DNA of 44,694 nucleotides from Allomuricauda sp. (GTDB lineage Bacteria; Bacteroidota; Bacteroidia; Flavobacteriales; Flavobacteriaceae): NCBI RefSeq assembly GCF_028282265.1, contig NZ_JANQIH010000094.1, positions 1 to 44,694 of the forward strand, read 5' to 3'. Shown piece by piece: positions 1 to 7,843 of this stretch (position 1 is its first letter; each line of letters starts with the position of its first letter). The notes under the pieces were generated by a model. It saw only the letters and a program-made list of their open reading frames with translations, ran no database searches and was not told where the DNA came from. The position numbers and the translations under genes were made by a program.

Positions 1-1
1 G

Positions 2-445
2 AAAGGAAAACGACCTACAACCGTTACCGCAGTCACACAGCAGCTACAACCTGAAAATAATCCCAAAGTGGATGATGATGCTACCATTCTTTTGACCTAC
101 GACAACGCCCAAGCCATAATAGAAGCGTCTTGGAACTGGCCCATTGGGCGAAAGGATATGGAAATCTACGGCCTAACCGGGACTTTGTATGCCGATAACC
201 GTAACGATTTCCGTATTCGCATAGCCGAGGGTTACGATGGTTTTTCCGAAGAAAAAATGGAACTGTCTGAGCGGGAATATCCATTGAATGATCCCTTTTC
301 GCTATTTGCTGCTGTAATTAAGGGTCAACATCAACTTTCTCCCTTTGACCTATCCTCACCGGAAAACAACATGATTGTCATGGAAATTTTGGATGCCGCC
401 CGTGAAAGTGCTCGAAAAGGCAAAACCATAAAACTAAAGAAATAG
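2..445 (+). CDS. Gfo/Idh/MocA family oxidoreductase, C-terminal part (5' truncated by window)
   Basis: The frame is open from the left edge of the window to a TAG stop, so this is the C-terminal ~147 codons of a longer gene; the GTG start in the ORF track is only the first start-like codon inside it. The visible part matches the C-terminal alpha/beta substrate domain of Gfo/Idh/MocA NAD(P)-dependent dehydrogenases: a segment 'ILLTYDNAQAIIEASWNWP' followed by 'MEIYGLTGTLYAD', the usual beta-sheet face in which the protein checks for a homologous sugar-like substrate, and a final helix 'NNMIVMEILDAARESARKG'. The Rossmann domain and catalytic Lys lie outside the window, so substrate cannot be inferred. 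A TonB-dependent receptor starts 9 bp after the stop, suggesting cotranscription and possibly shared substrate import. Family call is confident; specificity unknown. Confidence 0.88.
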   Translation, partial: KGKRPTTVTAVTQQLQPENNPKVDDDATILLTYDNAQAIIEASWNWPIGRKDMEIYGLTGTLYADNRNDFRIRIAEGYDGFSEEKMELSEREYPLNDPFSLFAAVIKGQHQLSPFDLSSPENNMIVMEILDAARESARKGKTIKLKK

Positions 446-454
446 CCCAAATCT

Positions 455-2515
455 ATGAGAAATGTTCTTCTGAGCCTTTGCCTTTTGTTTTCTTTCGGGA
501 TTTGTGGGCAACAGGTAAAAAATGATACGGTTACCCGATTGGACGAAGTGATTTTGACCGAAGAGGTAATCCCGACAAACGCAGTGGGCATCACGACTTC
601 ATCCGCCATCGGCACGGAAACTTTTGAACGGTTCAATCCAGTTGATATTCCTTCGGCCATCAACCAAATTTCCGGAGTTTATCTCCTTTCAGGAGCTTTG
701 AACACCAACCGTATTACCATTAGAGGTGTGGGAGCTCGTACGCCTTTCGGCACCGACAAACTGCGTTTGTACTTCAATGGCATTCCGGTTACGAATGGCA
801 CAGGTTTTTCAACTATTGAGGCTTTTGATTTGGAAAATTTAGGTTCACTTGAGGTCATCAAGGGTCCTAAAGGAACCGCGTACGGCACCAATTTGGGTGG
901 GGCCATTCTTCTAAATACCAAGCTTGCTCGCGAAGGTCAAACGCGTTTGGTGAACAACTTTACGGTGGGTTCTTATAATATGTTCAAAAACAACATCTCG
1001 TTTAGCCATCAAGAGAAAGGCTTAGGATTAAAAGTAAGCTACAATCGCTTGGAAACGGATGGTTTTAGACAGAACAATCGTTTTGTTCGGGACGGGATTC
1101 TTATTAATTCAAATTTTGCATTAAGTTCAAAAAGTACTATTGGTGTTTTGGTCAATTACATCGACTATACCGCACAGATACCAAGTTCTATTGGCGAAAC
1201 TGATTTTCGTGAAGACCCCCGTAGGGCAGCGGCCAATTGGTTGGCAGCACGAGGTTTTGAGGCCAATAGATACACCTTGACCGGTTTATATCATCAATAT
1301 CAGCTGGCGGATAATCTGAAGAACACAACCAGTGTTTTTTATACCTATCTCGATCATGATGAACCGCGACCTTTCAATATACTTGAAGAGATTACCAATG
1401 GATTTGGGTTCCGGAGTCTTTTCGAAGGAAGTATTGGTTCAGCAACCTACGTTTTAGGTGGAGAATTGTATAAGGATGAATACGAGTGGAGTACATTTCA
1501 AAATCTCTTCCGTGACCGAGATGGCGATGGGAGTTTTAAAGGGGACCAAATCAGTGACAACAAGGAATTTCGCACCCAGCTCAACGTTTTTGGTGCTGTG
1601 ACCTATCCGTTTTCGGACCGTTTTTCGGCCCAAATAGGACTCAATTTCAATCAGACTCAATACGATTTTCGCGATTTGTTCAATACAGGTGAAGCAAACA
1701 CCTCTGCCGAACGAAACTTTGATGCCATTCTCCTCCCCAGTTTCGGATTGCGATACACCTTCACTAACGGAAACATTTATGCTAATGTAAGTCGTGGTTT
1801 TTCAAACCCAAGTTTAGAAGAAACTCTGACGCCGGACGGAATCATTAATCCGGATATTGCCCAAGAAACGGGAACCAGTTATGAATTGGGCAGTCAGATT
1901 TCCTTGTTCAATAGGAGGTTGGTCATGACCGCCGCTCTGTACCGAATGGATATCAATGACCTTTTGGTGGCGCAACGCGTGGGAGAGGACCAATTTGTAG
2001 GGAGGAATGCTGGTGAAACCCGGCACCAGGGTCTCGAATTGGACGCCAAATACCGTGTCGTAATTTCTAAGGAAATGTTGCTTTCCCCTTACATCAGCTA
2101 CACCTTGAATGACCATAGCTTTATTGATTTTGTAGACGGCGATGACGATTTTTCGGGCAATCCTTTGACAGGAGTTCCACGGCATCGCATAGCCTCGGGT
2201 ATCGATTTTGTGCACCAAATCGGATTTCGTGCCAATCTGACCCATCAATTTGTGGATGAAATTCCTTTGACCGATGCCAACACCTTGCGCAGTGAAGCAT
2301 TCAATGTATTTAATGCCCGGCTGAGCTATCGAACTCCAATTGCCAACAAGTTTTCATTGGGCTTAAACGTAGGGGCCAATAACCTCTTTAATACTCGTTT
2401 TGCTCAATCTGTGTTAATCAATGCCACAGGGTTCGGGGGCAGTGAGCCACGTTATTTTTATCCGGGTAATGACCGGAATTATTATGGAGGGGTTCGTTTG
2501 CGGTATTTGTTTTAA
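455..2515 (+). CDS. TonB-dependent outer-membrane receptor (siderophore/metal-complex type)
   Basis: A 686-aa outer-membrane active transporter. It has a signal peptide ending near 'FGICGQQ', a TonB-box-like segment 'DEVILTEE' at about residues 30-37, a plug domain at roughly 45-155 with the typical 'ITIRGVGAR' and 'LEVIKGPKGTAYGTNLGGAI' segments, and a long C-terminal beta-barrel ending in the aromatic 'GGVRLRYLF'. It lacks the N-terminal carboxypeptidase-like domain and the SusD partner of Bacteroidetes glycan importers, so I read it as an FecA/FepA-like receptor for an iron complex, cobalamin or similar small ligand. The barrel contains a Ca-loop-like acidic repeat 'RDRDGDGSFKGD'. It follows the oxidoreductase gene by 9 bp and is probably in the same operon. 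No Fur-like operator can be seen because the operon start is outside the window. Confidence 0.93.
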   Translation: MRNVLLSLCLLFSFGICGQQVKNDTVTRLDEVILTEEVIPTNAVGITTSSAIGTETFERFNPVDIPSAINQISGVYLLSGALNTNRITIRGVGARTPFGTDKLRLYFNGIPVTNGTGFSTIEAFDLENLGSLEVIKGPKGTAYGTNLGGAILLNTKLAREGQTRLVNNFTVGSYNMFKNNISFSHQEKGLGLKVSYNRLETDGFRQNNRFVRDGILINSNFALSSKSTIGVLVNYIDYTAQIPSSIGETDFREDPRRAAANWLAARGFEANRYTLTGLYHQYQLADNLKNTTSVFYTYLDHDEPRPFNILEEITNGFGFRSLFEGSIGSATYVLGGELYKDEYEWSTFQNLFRDRDGDGSFKGDQISDNKEFRTQLNVFGAVTYPFSDRFSAQIGLNFNQTQYDFRDLFNTGEANTSAERNFDAILLPSFGLRYTFTNGNIYANVSRGFSNPSLEETLTPDGIINPDIAQETGTSYELGSQISLFNRRLVMTAALYRMDINDLLVAQRVGEDQFVGRNAGETRHQGLELDAKYRVVISKEMLLSPYISYTLNDHSFIDFVDGDDDFSGNPLTGVPRHRIASGIDFVHQIGFRANLTHQFVDEIPLTDANTLRSEAFNVFNARLSYRTPIANKFSLGLNVGANNLFNTRFAQSVLINATGFGGSEPRYFYPGNDRNYYGGVRLRYLF

Positions 2516-2672
2516 AGATTAGGTATCTGTTTTCTGCATATTGATTCCAGCTTATCCCTTTTAGCATCGTTTTTATTCCTATTTTGAGTTGGTTTACCTT
2601 CAAAAACCAGAAGAAATGTAAAACAGTACCATAAAACCATAATCACCAACCAAAACCACCCTCAGCCTTTTT

Positions 2673-3809
2673 ATGAAAAAAACTAAGATTTTGATTATTA
2701 GTGTAGGTAGCATGGTAGCCCAAAATGTATTGGAGACCCTTAAGCATAGAAGAGAAAATATCATCATTTTAGGAACCGATGCAAGTTCTGATGCACCTCT
2801 TTATGATTGCGACAAGATTTACTTAGTTCCCCTTTCAGAATTACCCCCATCGCAATTTTCAAAAGTCCTTAGCAAAATCATACAGGAAGAATCCCCAGAC
2901 CTAATTATACCCGGCCGCGACATCGATGTCATTATTCTATCCATGTTACGTAAAGATTTTCCAGATATTTCGGATAGGTTCATATCTGGAGAAACGGAAT
3001 TAGCAAAACTAATGGAGGATAAATGGCTTAGTTACGAGTTTGCTCATAATGAATCCCTTCCTTTTGCTGAAACCATTATTTACGATTACAATAAGGACAA
3101 AAAGAACATGGACAAATTCATTGCCACACATGGATTCCCCTTAATTGCGAAGCCTCGAAAGGGTTTTGCCAGTAAAGGTGTCTTCTTTGTCTTAAATCAG
3201 GAGCATCTTTCTTCTCTTTCTTCGGATGGCTCCATAATCTTACAAGAGTATTTGGGAGATGGCAGTAAAATTTCAGGTTTTCACGAAAGCCTAATTCAAA
3301 GAGGCCTCCCCTTATTTTATTCGGTTGAGGAAATAAAGTATAGCATGCAAATGTACATAGGCAAATCGGGAGAATTGATGGGACATATTATCACAAAGCA
3401 CCAAATGAAAAATGGGGTCAGTTCTGTTGTCACGCTTTTCGAAAACCACGGATTGGAAAATCTTGTACAACGGTATTACACGGTGTTTTCAAAAAAAGGA
3501 TGGTACGGGCCACTAAATATTCAGTTGCAGAAATCGAATAAAACAGGTGAGCTAAAAGCGTATGAGTTCAATGGGCGTTTCACGGGCGCAACGGCTTCTC
3601 GATATATTCTGGGCTATGATGAAATTGGCTTTGCCCTAGAGCAATTATCCTCAGTAAATATTGGAACAGACGATTCGTTCAAATCTCAAAAAAGGGTTTT
3701 GAAACAGACCTATATATCTGCACGTCCAGAGGGGCCAAGGGCTTTTTTGGATGAAAACAAGGTGTGGTCCAAAAAAATAGATGACCACGTCATTCCTTTG
3801 AGTGATTAA
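2673..3809 (+). CDS. ATP-grasp domain protein (carbamoyl-phosphate-synthase-like), orphan
   Basis: A 378-aa ATP-grasp enzyme, expected to activate a carboxylate with ATP and join it to an amine or thiol. Residues 1-110 form a Rossmann-like preATP-grasp domain ('ILIISVGSMVAQNVLETL', then 'PDLIIPGRDIDV'). The ATP-grasp core follows, with 'FPLIAKPRKGFASKGVFFV' (lysine and glycine-rich loop, about residues 153-171) and a distal Mg-binding segment 'AYEFNGRFTGATASRY' (about 296-311). This resembles the stand-alone CPSase-large-subunit-like proteins often found in surface polysaccharide, peptide or natural-product loci, but no partner biosynthetic gene is nearby. Initiation at the ATG is supported by the methionine-lysine-rich beginning directly before the nucleotide-binding strand. 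It sits next to an AT-rich cassette-like gene in what looks like accessory DNA. Substrate unknown. Confidence 0.85.
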   Translation: MKKTKILIISVGSMVAQNVLETLKHRRENIIILGTDASSDAPLYDCDKIYLVPLSELPPSQFSKVLSKIIQEESPDLIIPGRDIDVIILSMLRKDFPDISDRFISGETELAKLMEDKWLSYEFAHNESLPFAETIIYDYNKDKKNMDKFIATHGFPLIAKPRKGFASKGVFFVLNQEHLSSLSSDGSIILQEYLGDGSKISGFHESLIQRGLPLFYSVEEIKYSMQMYIGKSGELMGHIITKHQMKNGVSSVVTLFENHGLENLVQRYYTVFSKKGWYGPLNIQLQKSNKTGELKAYEFNGRFTGATASRYILGYDEIGFALEQLSSVNIGTDDSFKSQKRVLKQTYISARPEGPRAFLDENKVWSKKIDDHVIPLSD

Positions 3810-3869
3810 TAAGGTTTGTCTAAAAAGTATTAAATAGCCACGTATTCCCTTTGGATATACTTAGCTTTT

Positions 3870-3901
3870 TTGGTAGGTTTATATATACCAACATTGGCAA
3901 C
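3870..3901. repeat. Inverted repeat and TTGGCAAC core upstream of the lipoprotein gene
   Basis: TTGGTA (3870-3875) and TACCAA (3886-3891) form a 6-bp stem with a 10-nt loop. It is followed at 3894-3901 by TTGGCAAC, whose exact reverse complement GTTGCCAA occurs at 5591-5598, just after the stop codon of the next gene. The pair therefore brackets the AT-rich lipoprotein gene. An 8-bp match could be chance on its own; the downstream copy belongs to a larger structured element, which makes it more interesting. Confidence 0.45.
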
Positions 3902-3920
3902 AAGCTGAAAACTAAACAAT

Positions 3921-5585
3921 ATGAAAAGGAATCATTATTTGTTATTTAGTTTTATTATACTAATCAGCTGCACTTCAGACAGTGAACAAACTCAGAACCA
4001 GAATAATGTTCCTGACCAAAATAACGTTCCTAATTCTGTTCTAAATATAACAAGTTTTACCGCTAAAATTAACACCCCAATTCAGACAAGGGACTATTCA
4101 TATCACAATCAAGGATATGATGGTATTTTTGAAAACCCTGATCGTAGCAAGATATTTAATGGTAATATTAATATTAGTTATGGTACTAATTCAACTCAAC
4201 TGAACACTAATGACATTCAAATTACTTGGAGGAGTAGTATTGATGGCATTTTATTTGAAGGAAACCCGAATGATACTTTTCAAAGTGAAATTGAGGAAAC
4301 ATTAACCAAGGGAATTCATACTATATTTTTGGAGGCCTCAATACCAAATGAGGATTTGACTGCGAAAGACTCTATTATATTATCGAATAACTTAAAACTT
4401 ACGGCTTTAAATACAGGTAAATCTGTAAAATTAAATTGGACACAATATGAAGGAAATGACTTTGTATCTTACAAAGTTTATTCAGAAGAATTTGATCCAA
4501 TAGTTGAAATCAATAACATTAACACATTAGAATATGATGTGACAAGTTATTCATCGCTTGTTGAAGATAAGAAATATCAAATTATCGTTGAAACAAATGG
4601 TAATTACAACCATGTTATGGGTAGTAACATTGAAAGTATGCATCCTGGTATTTTTATCGACTTTTCCTATTACATTCATAAAATCATAAAAGACCCATCG
4701 ATACCAAAGCTCTATGCTTTGGTAGGAAACAAACGCTACGATTCAGATGTCTATGGTTTGTTAATAATTGATATTAATTCTGAAACAATTGAAGTTAATT
4801 CTCACATATTACAAAATGAATTTTTTGCAGATTTAGATATATCACCCAATGGGCAATATCTATTCTTATGTCAAGAAAACGTTGATAAAATAACAAAACT
4901 TGATTTAGATACATTAGAGGCTACAACTTTTGCAATAAACACTGGTGGATGGGGAATTCATAAAATAGAAGTTGGAAATAACAATGTTCTGTACTGTCAT
5001 AGAAACCCTCCTTCATCTGGAAGTACTCAATTTTGGATTTATAATGGGAATACTGGAAGTTTAATAAATGGACCAACAAGTAGATTAAGCCATGGCGATA
5101 TTGAACTAGACAATACAACCAATACTTTGTATGCTGGCGAAAGCAACACCAGTAATGGAAGGATGTATAAATTTAATGTAGATGGGGCCTCAATTAACTT
5201 AGACTCAAACTTTCCCATTTTATCTAATGGAATTTCATATCCATCAGCTTTCATCCTACTATCTGATGATAACCAAAACATCTTTTGGGAAAATTATCAA
5301 TTGGATTTAGACTTAAATGTTATTAGAACTTTTAATACAAATGTTAAAGCTTGCAGTCCAAATAATAATTATTTAGCAGATTTTGATAATGTTTATAACT
5401 ATTCAGATTTAAGTGTTGTATGTGAATATCCAGAATTTCCTGAAGGTACTTTCGTTTCTCCTAAGATTACATTTTCTGATGACAATAATCTCATCTATTG
5501 TTGGGCTAATCAATTAAATCTAAGAGATCATTCTGACCCATATTGGAGAGCTCAAACATATATCTTTAAATTTGAAATAGAATAA
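3921..5585 (+). CDS. Predicted surface lipoprotein with Fn3-like and beta-propeller-like regions
   Basis: A 554-aa protein starting with a lipoprotein signal peptide and lipobox 'LISC' (Cys17), followed by a low-complexity Gln/Asn spacer in which 'QNNVP' is repeated. Residues ~80-155 look like an Ig-type beta domain. Residues ~160-235 look like a fibronectin-III-type fold ('LTALNTGKSVKLNW', 'SYKVYSEEF', 'KYQIIVETNG'). The rest (~240-554) has repeated 'LLIIDINSETIEV' and 'ISPNGQYLFLCQE' strands typical of a seven-bladed propeller. It is probably tethered to the outer membrane. The gene is visibly richer in A/T and in Asn/Ile codons than the neighbouring receptor or katG genes, and it is bracketed by the TTGGCAAC/GTTGCCAA inverted repeat, both consistent with acquisition as a unit. 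I do not recognise a specific function. Confidence 0.82.
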   Translation: MKRNHYLLFSFIILISCTSDSEQTQNQNNVPDQNNVPNSVLNITSFTAKINTPIQTRDYSYHNQGYDGIFENPDRSKIFNGNINISYGTNSTQLNTNDIQITWRSSIDGILFEGNPNDTFQSEIEETLTKGIHTIFLEASIPNEDLTAKDSIILSNNLKLTALNTGKSVKLNWTQYEGNDFVSYKVYSEEFDPIVEINNINTLEYDVTSYSSLVEDKKYQIIVETNGNYNHVMGSNIESMHPGIFIDFSYYIHKIIKDPSIPKLYALVGNKRYDSDVYGLLIIDINSETIEVNSHILQNEFFADLDISPNGQYLFLCQENVDKITKLDLDTLEATTFAINTGGWGIHKIEVGNNNVLYCHRNPPSSGSTQFWIYNGNTGSLINGPTSRLSHGDIELDNTTNTLYAGESNTSNGRMYKFNVDGASINLDSNFPILSNGISYPSAFILLSDDNQNIFWENYQLDLDLNVIRTFNTNVKACSPNNNYLADFDNVYNYSDLSVVCEYPEFPEGTFVSPKITFSDDNNLIYCWANQLNLRDHSDPYWRAQTYIFKFEIE

Positions 5586-5590
5586 AGCCA

Positions 5591-5725
5591 GTTGCCAACA
5601 CTGTATAGAATTAATTTCTTGTTTTTAGCTTCTTTACGAAAATCCTAGCGGATTTTTATTCGGTTCGTATATGCTAAATTGATTGCTTAAACCACGCAAC
5701 TACTCATAGCCGAGACCGTTATGGC
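5591..5725. repeat. Structured intergenic element, cassette-end (attC-like?) candidate
   Basis: After the lipoprotein stop, the 189-bp gap holds an organised element. Its ends can pair: GCCAAC (5594-5599) with GTTATGGC (5718-5725) if two bases bulge out. Inside is a perfect 7-bp hairpin, AAAATCC-TAGC-GGATTTT (5639-5656), followed by TATTCGG. The 9-mer ATTGCTTAA occurs twice, exactly 50 bp apart (5682-5690 and 5732-5740). The overall plan, a foldable non-coding tail behind a single AT-rich gene, recalls integron attC sites, but the canonical RYYYAAC/GTTRRRY cores are not matched and no integrase is in the window. From memory, not a search, very similar tails occur behind genes in other Bacteroidetes. 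Confidence 0.55.
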
Positions 5726-5774
5726 TCATTTATTGCTTAACTTAATTCAGAGTGCTCAATTTTAATAAAATCAG

Positions 5775-6686
5775 ATGAAAACCATCATACAAATCATATT
5801 ATTTCTTGCTTTCATGTTTAGCTATGGCAATAGAATCGACCTTCTTAATACGACCCAAGAAGTTATTGATTTTGTAAGGGAAGTTCATCCTGATTTTGAT
5901 GATCCCAAATTCACCATTCGGTCGACCGAACAAATGAAAAAAGACCTTTACTGCGATGGGATTTTCAACGATTGGAACGTGAAGAATTGGGAAAAAGTAG
6001 ATTTAAACCATGACGGAAGAACGGACCTTGTTTTTACGGCCCATTTCTACGGTTATAAATCCTATGTTCTTCTTGATACGGGCTCTGATACATATAGTTT
6101 ATTGCCCCTACCAAAAAAGAGCTCTTCTCGAAATTGTGACTTTACCCAAGTAATTAAGATTGATGGAAAAAACTACCTCAAACATCATGGACAGATACAA
6201 ATACGTGACAATGAAAACAAGAACCAGATACGTTATAAAACAATTTCGGTCATCGATACCTTAACCGTCAAATATGGCGGCATATTTGAACTTGACGACA
6301 ATCAAACATCATATACCATCGAACAGGTTTCCATTGAGACGGTGCCTTGCTTTGGCACTTGTCCTGTTTTTACGTTAACCATTGACAAAACTGGGAACAC
6401 CCAATTTATAGGCAAAGAACACGTCTCCAAAAAAGGGAAATTCACCACTAAGATTCCCCAACAAACTGTCGATGCCCTTTGGGCCATGATTGCTTATGCA
6501 AAGCTGAAAGAACTCAAAAATGAATACGAAAACCCTTGGGCCGATGGCAGAACTGTAACCATTCGGGTTGATTTTAGTGATGGAAGCACAAAAAAAATTA
6601 GGGATCACGGTTTGCAGGGTACTTTTGGCTTGCGCTCCATTTATGACAAACTAATGGAACTTGTTACAAAAACAGATTGGAAGTGA
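5775..6686 (+). CDS. Secreted DUF6438-type protein
   Basis: A 303-aa protein with an N-terminal signal peptide ('IIQIILFLAFMFSYG'). Residues ~60-160 contain an FG-GAP/VCBS-like acidic segment 'DLNHDGRTDLVFT' and a beta-rich region. The C-terminal ~120 residues carry the 'IETVPCFGTCPVFTLTID' signature, with two close cysteines in CxxxC spacing, followed by 'NEYENPWADGRTVTIRVDF', which I recognise as the DUF6438 domain common in Bacteroidetes. Its biochemical role is unknown; the paired cysteines could form a disulfide in the periplasm. It lies directly after the structured intergenic element and 206 bp before the DUF2157 operon, so it appears to be a single-gene unit. Confidence 0.75.
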   Translation: MKTIIQIILFLAFMFSYGNRIDLLNTTQEVIDFVREVHPDFDDPKFTIRSTEQMKKDLYCDGIFNDWNVKNWEKVDLNHDGRTDLVFTAHFYGYKSYVLLDTGSDTYSLLPLPKKSSSRNCDFTQVIKIDGKNYLKHHGQIQIRDNENKNQIRYKTISVIDTLTVKYGGIFELDDNQTSYTIEQVSIETVPCFGTCPVFTLTIDKTGNTQFIGKEHVSKKGKFTTKIPQQTVDALWAMIAYAKLKELKNEYENPWADGRTVTIRVDFSDGSTKKIRDHGLQGTFGLRSIYDKLMELVTKTDWK

Positions 6687-6892
6687 CTTATGAATGACTA
6701 GGTAATGTCCAATACTTAATTCCAATCGTTAAAACAGAATCATTTCCCACATCATAATTTCTATTTCCTATCTTTATTGGCAAATTACGGCTCACCTCAT
6801 CTCAGACGCAATAAGCGCAGAATCAGCGAAACACTGAGGCCACTATCACCCTCTGGATTAATTTATAAAAATGATACGTTCAAAATCATCCC

Positions 6893-7843
6893 ATGTCTAA
6901 GATTCAACGCAAAGAGATTCATGTAATCAGCAGAAATAGTAATTGGTCCCCGGAAGGCATTGATACGGTTCTTAAAGAGGAAGTATATAACAACAAACTG
7001 TCTTGGCAAAAGTTTCTCAAACTCTTTTTCATCAGTTCAGGTGTTGGTTTCACAGCAGCCGGAATCATCTTTTTTTTCGCCTACAACTGGGCCGAATTGC
7101 ATAAGTTCATCAAAATAGGACTAATTGAGGCCCTTATCATTATTGTGACGTATATTGTTCTGTTTTCAAGATTAAGCCACAATACCAAAAATATTCTTTT
7201 GACCGGGGCATCCATTCTTGTAGGTGTTTTGTTCGCAGTTTTTGGTCAGGTCTATCAGACGGGGGCCAATGCCTATGATTTCTTCTTGAGTTGGACTCTT
7301 TTTATTGCGCTTTGGGTAATGGTTTCCAACTATGCTCCGCTTTGGCTACTATTCATTACCCTATCGCACACAACACTGATTTTATATTCTCAACAGGTCG
7401 CCCATGGATGGTCACAAGTTGCATTGTTCACCCTACTTTTTGGGATAAACACACTTTTTTTGCTCAGCTTTTTGTTTTTAAAAAGAAGGAATTCCTCAAT
7501 TCATGCTCCCACGTGGTTTACCCATTTGTTGGCATTGGCTTCGGTAACCTTTGCCACAATAGGTGTTTTAATTGGCATTTTTGATGGAGCCCAGTGGGAA
7601 TTTTTAATTCTCATTGTTGTGGCCTCCGTTTTATATGCACTGGGAATTTTACATGGACTACGAAATAAGAGCGGTTTTTATCTTTCCATAGTCTTATTCA
7701 GCATTATTATAATTATCGCCGGTCTTTTGTTGGAAGTCTCCGATAGTGCCGGTATGCTTTTGTTTATAAGTCTCTTTATTATCGCCAGCGTAACCTTGGT
7801 AATCATTAAACTTTTTGATCTTCAGAGGAAATGGAAAAAATAG
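6893..7843 (+). CDS. DUF2157 family integral membrane protein
   Basis: A 316-aa polytopic membrane protein with about eight hydrophobic segments after a ~45-residue soluble N-terminus. The segment 'FFISSGVGFTAAGIIFFFAYNW' and the later 'LTGASILVGVLFAVFGQVYQTGA' are characteristic of the DUF2157 domain. The family's molecular function is not established. The ATG is preceded by an out-of-frame ATG at 6871 whose frame closes immediately, and a TATCTTTA box at 6769-6776 could serve as the -7 element, implying a leader of about 110 nt. It overlaps the following gene by 13 bp and forms a three-gene operon with DUF4401 and GDYXXLXY proteins, an arrangement known in many Bacteroidetes and proteobacteria. 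Confidence 0.85.
   Translation: MSKIQRKEIHVISRNSNWSPEGIDTVLKEEVYNNKLSWQKFLKLFFISSGVGFTAAGIIFFFAYNWAELHKFIKIGLIEALIIIVTYIVLFSRLSHNTKNILLTGASILVGVLFAVFGQVYQTGANAYDFFLSWTLFIALWVMVSNYAPLWLLFITLSHTTLILYSQQVAHGWSQVALFTLLFGINTLFLLSFLFLKRRNSSIHAPTWFTHLLALASVTFATIGVLIGIFDGAQWEFLILIVVASVLYALGILHGLRNKSGFYLSIVLFSIIIIIAGLLLEVSDSAGMLLFISLFIIASVTLVIIKLFDLQRKWKK

Noticed and set aside
1814-2248. 144-aa minus-strand ORF opposite the TonB-dependent receptor
   Set aside because: Shadow of the receptor's reading frame; no promoter and no domain.
5591-5725. Calling the element after the AT-rich lipoprotein gene a true integron attC site
   Set aside because: The RYYYAAC and GTTRRRY cores are not matched and no integrase is present; only the general layout is similar.
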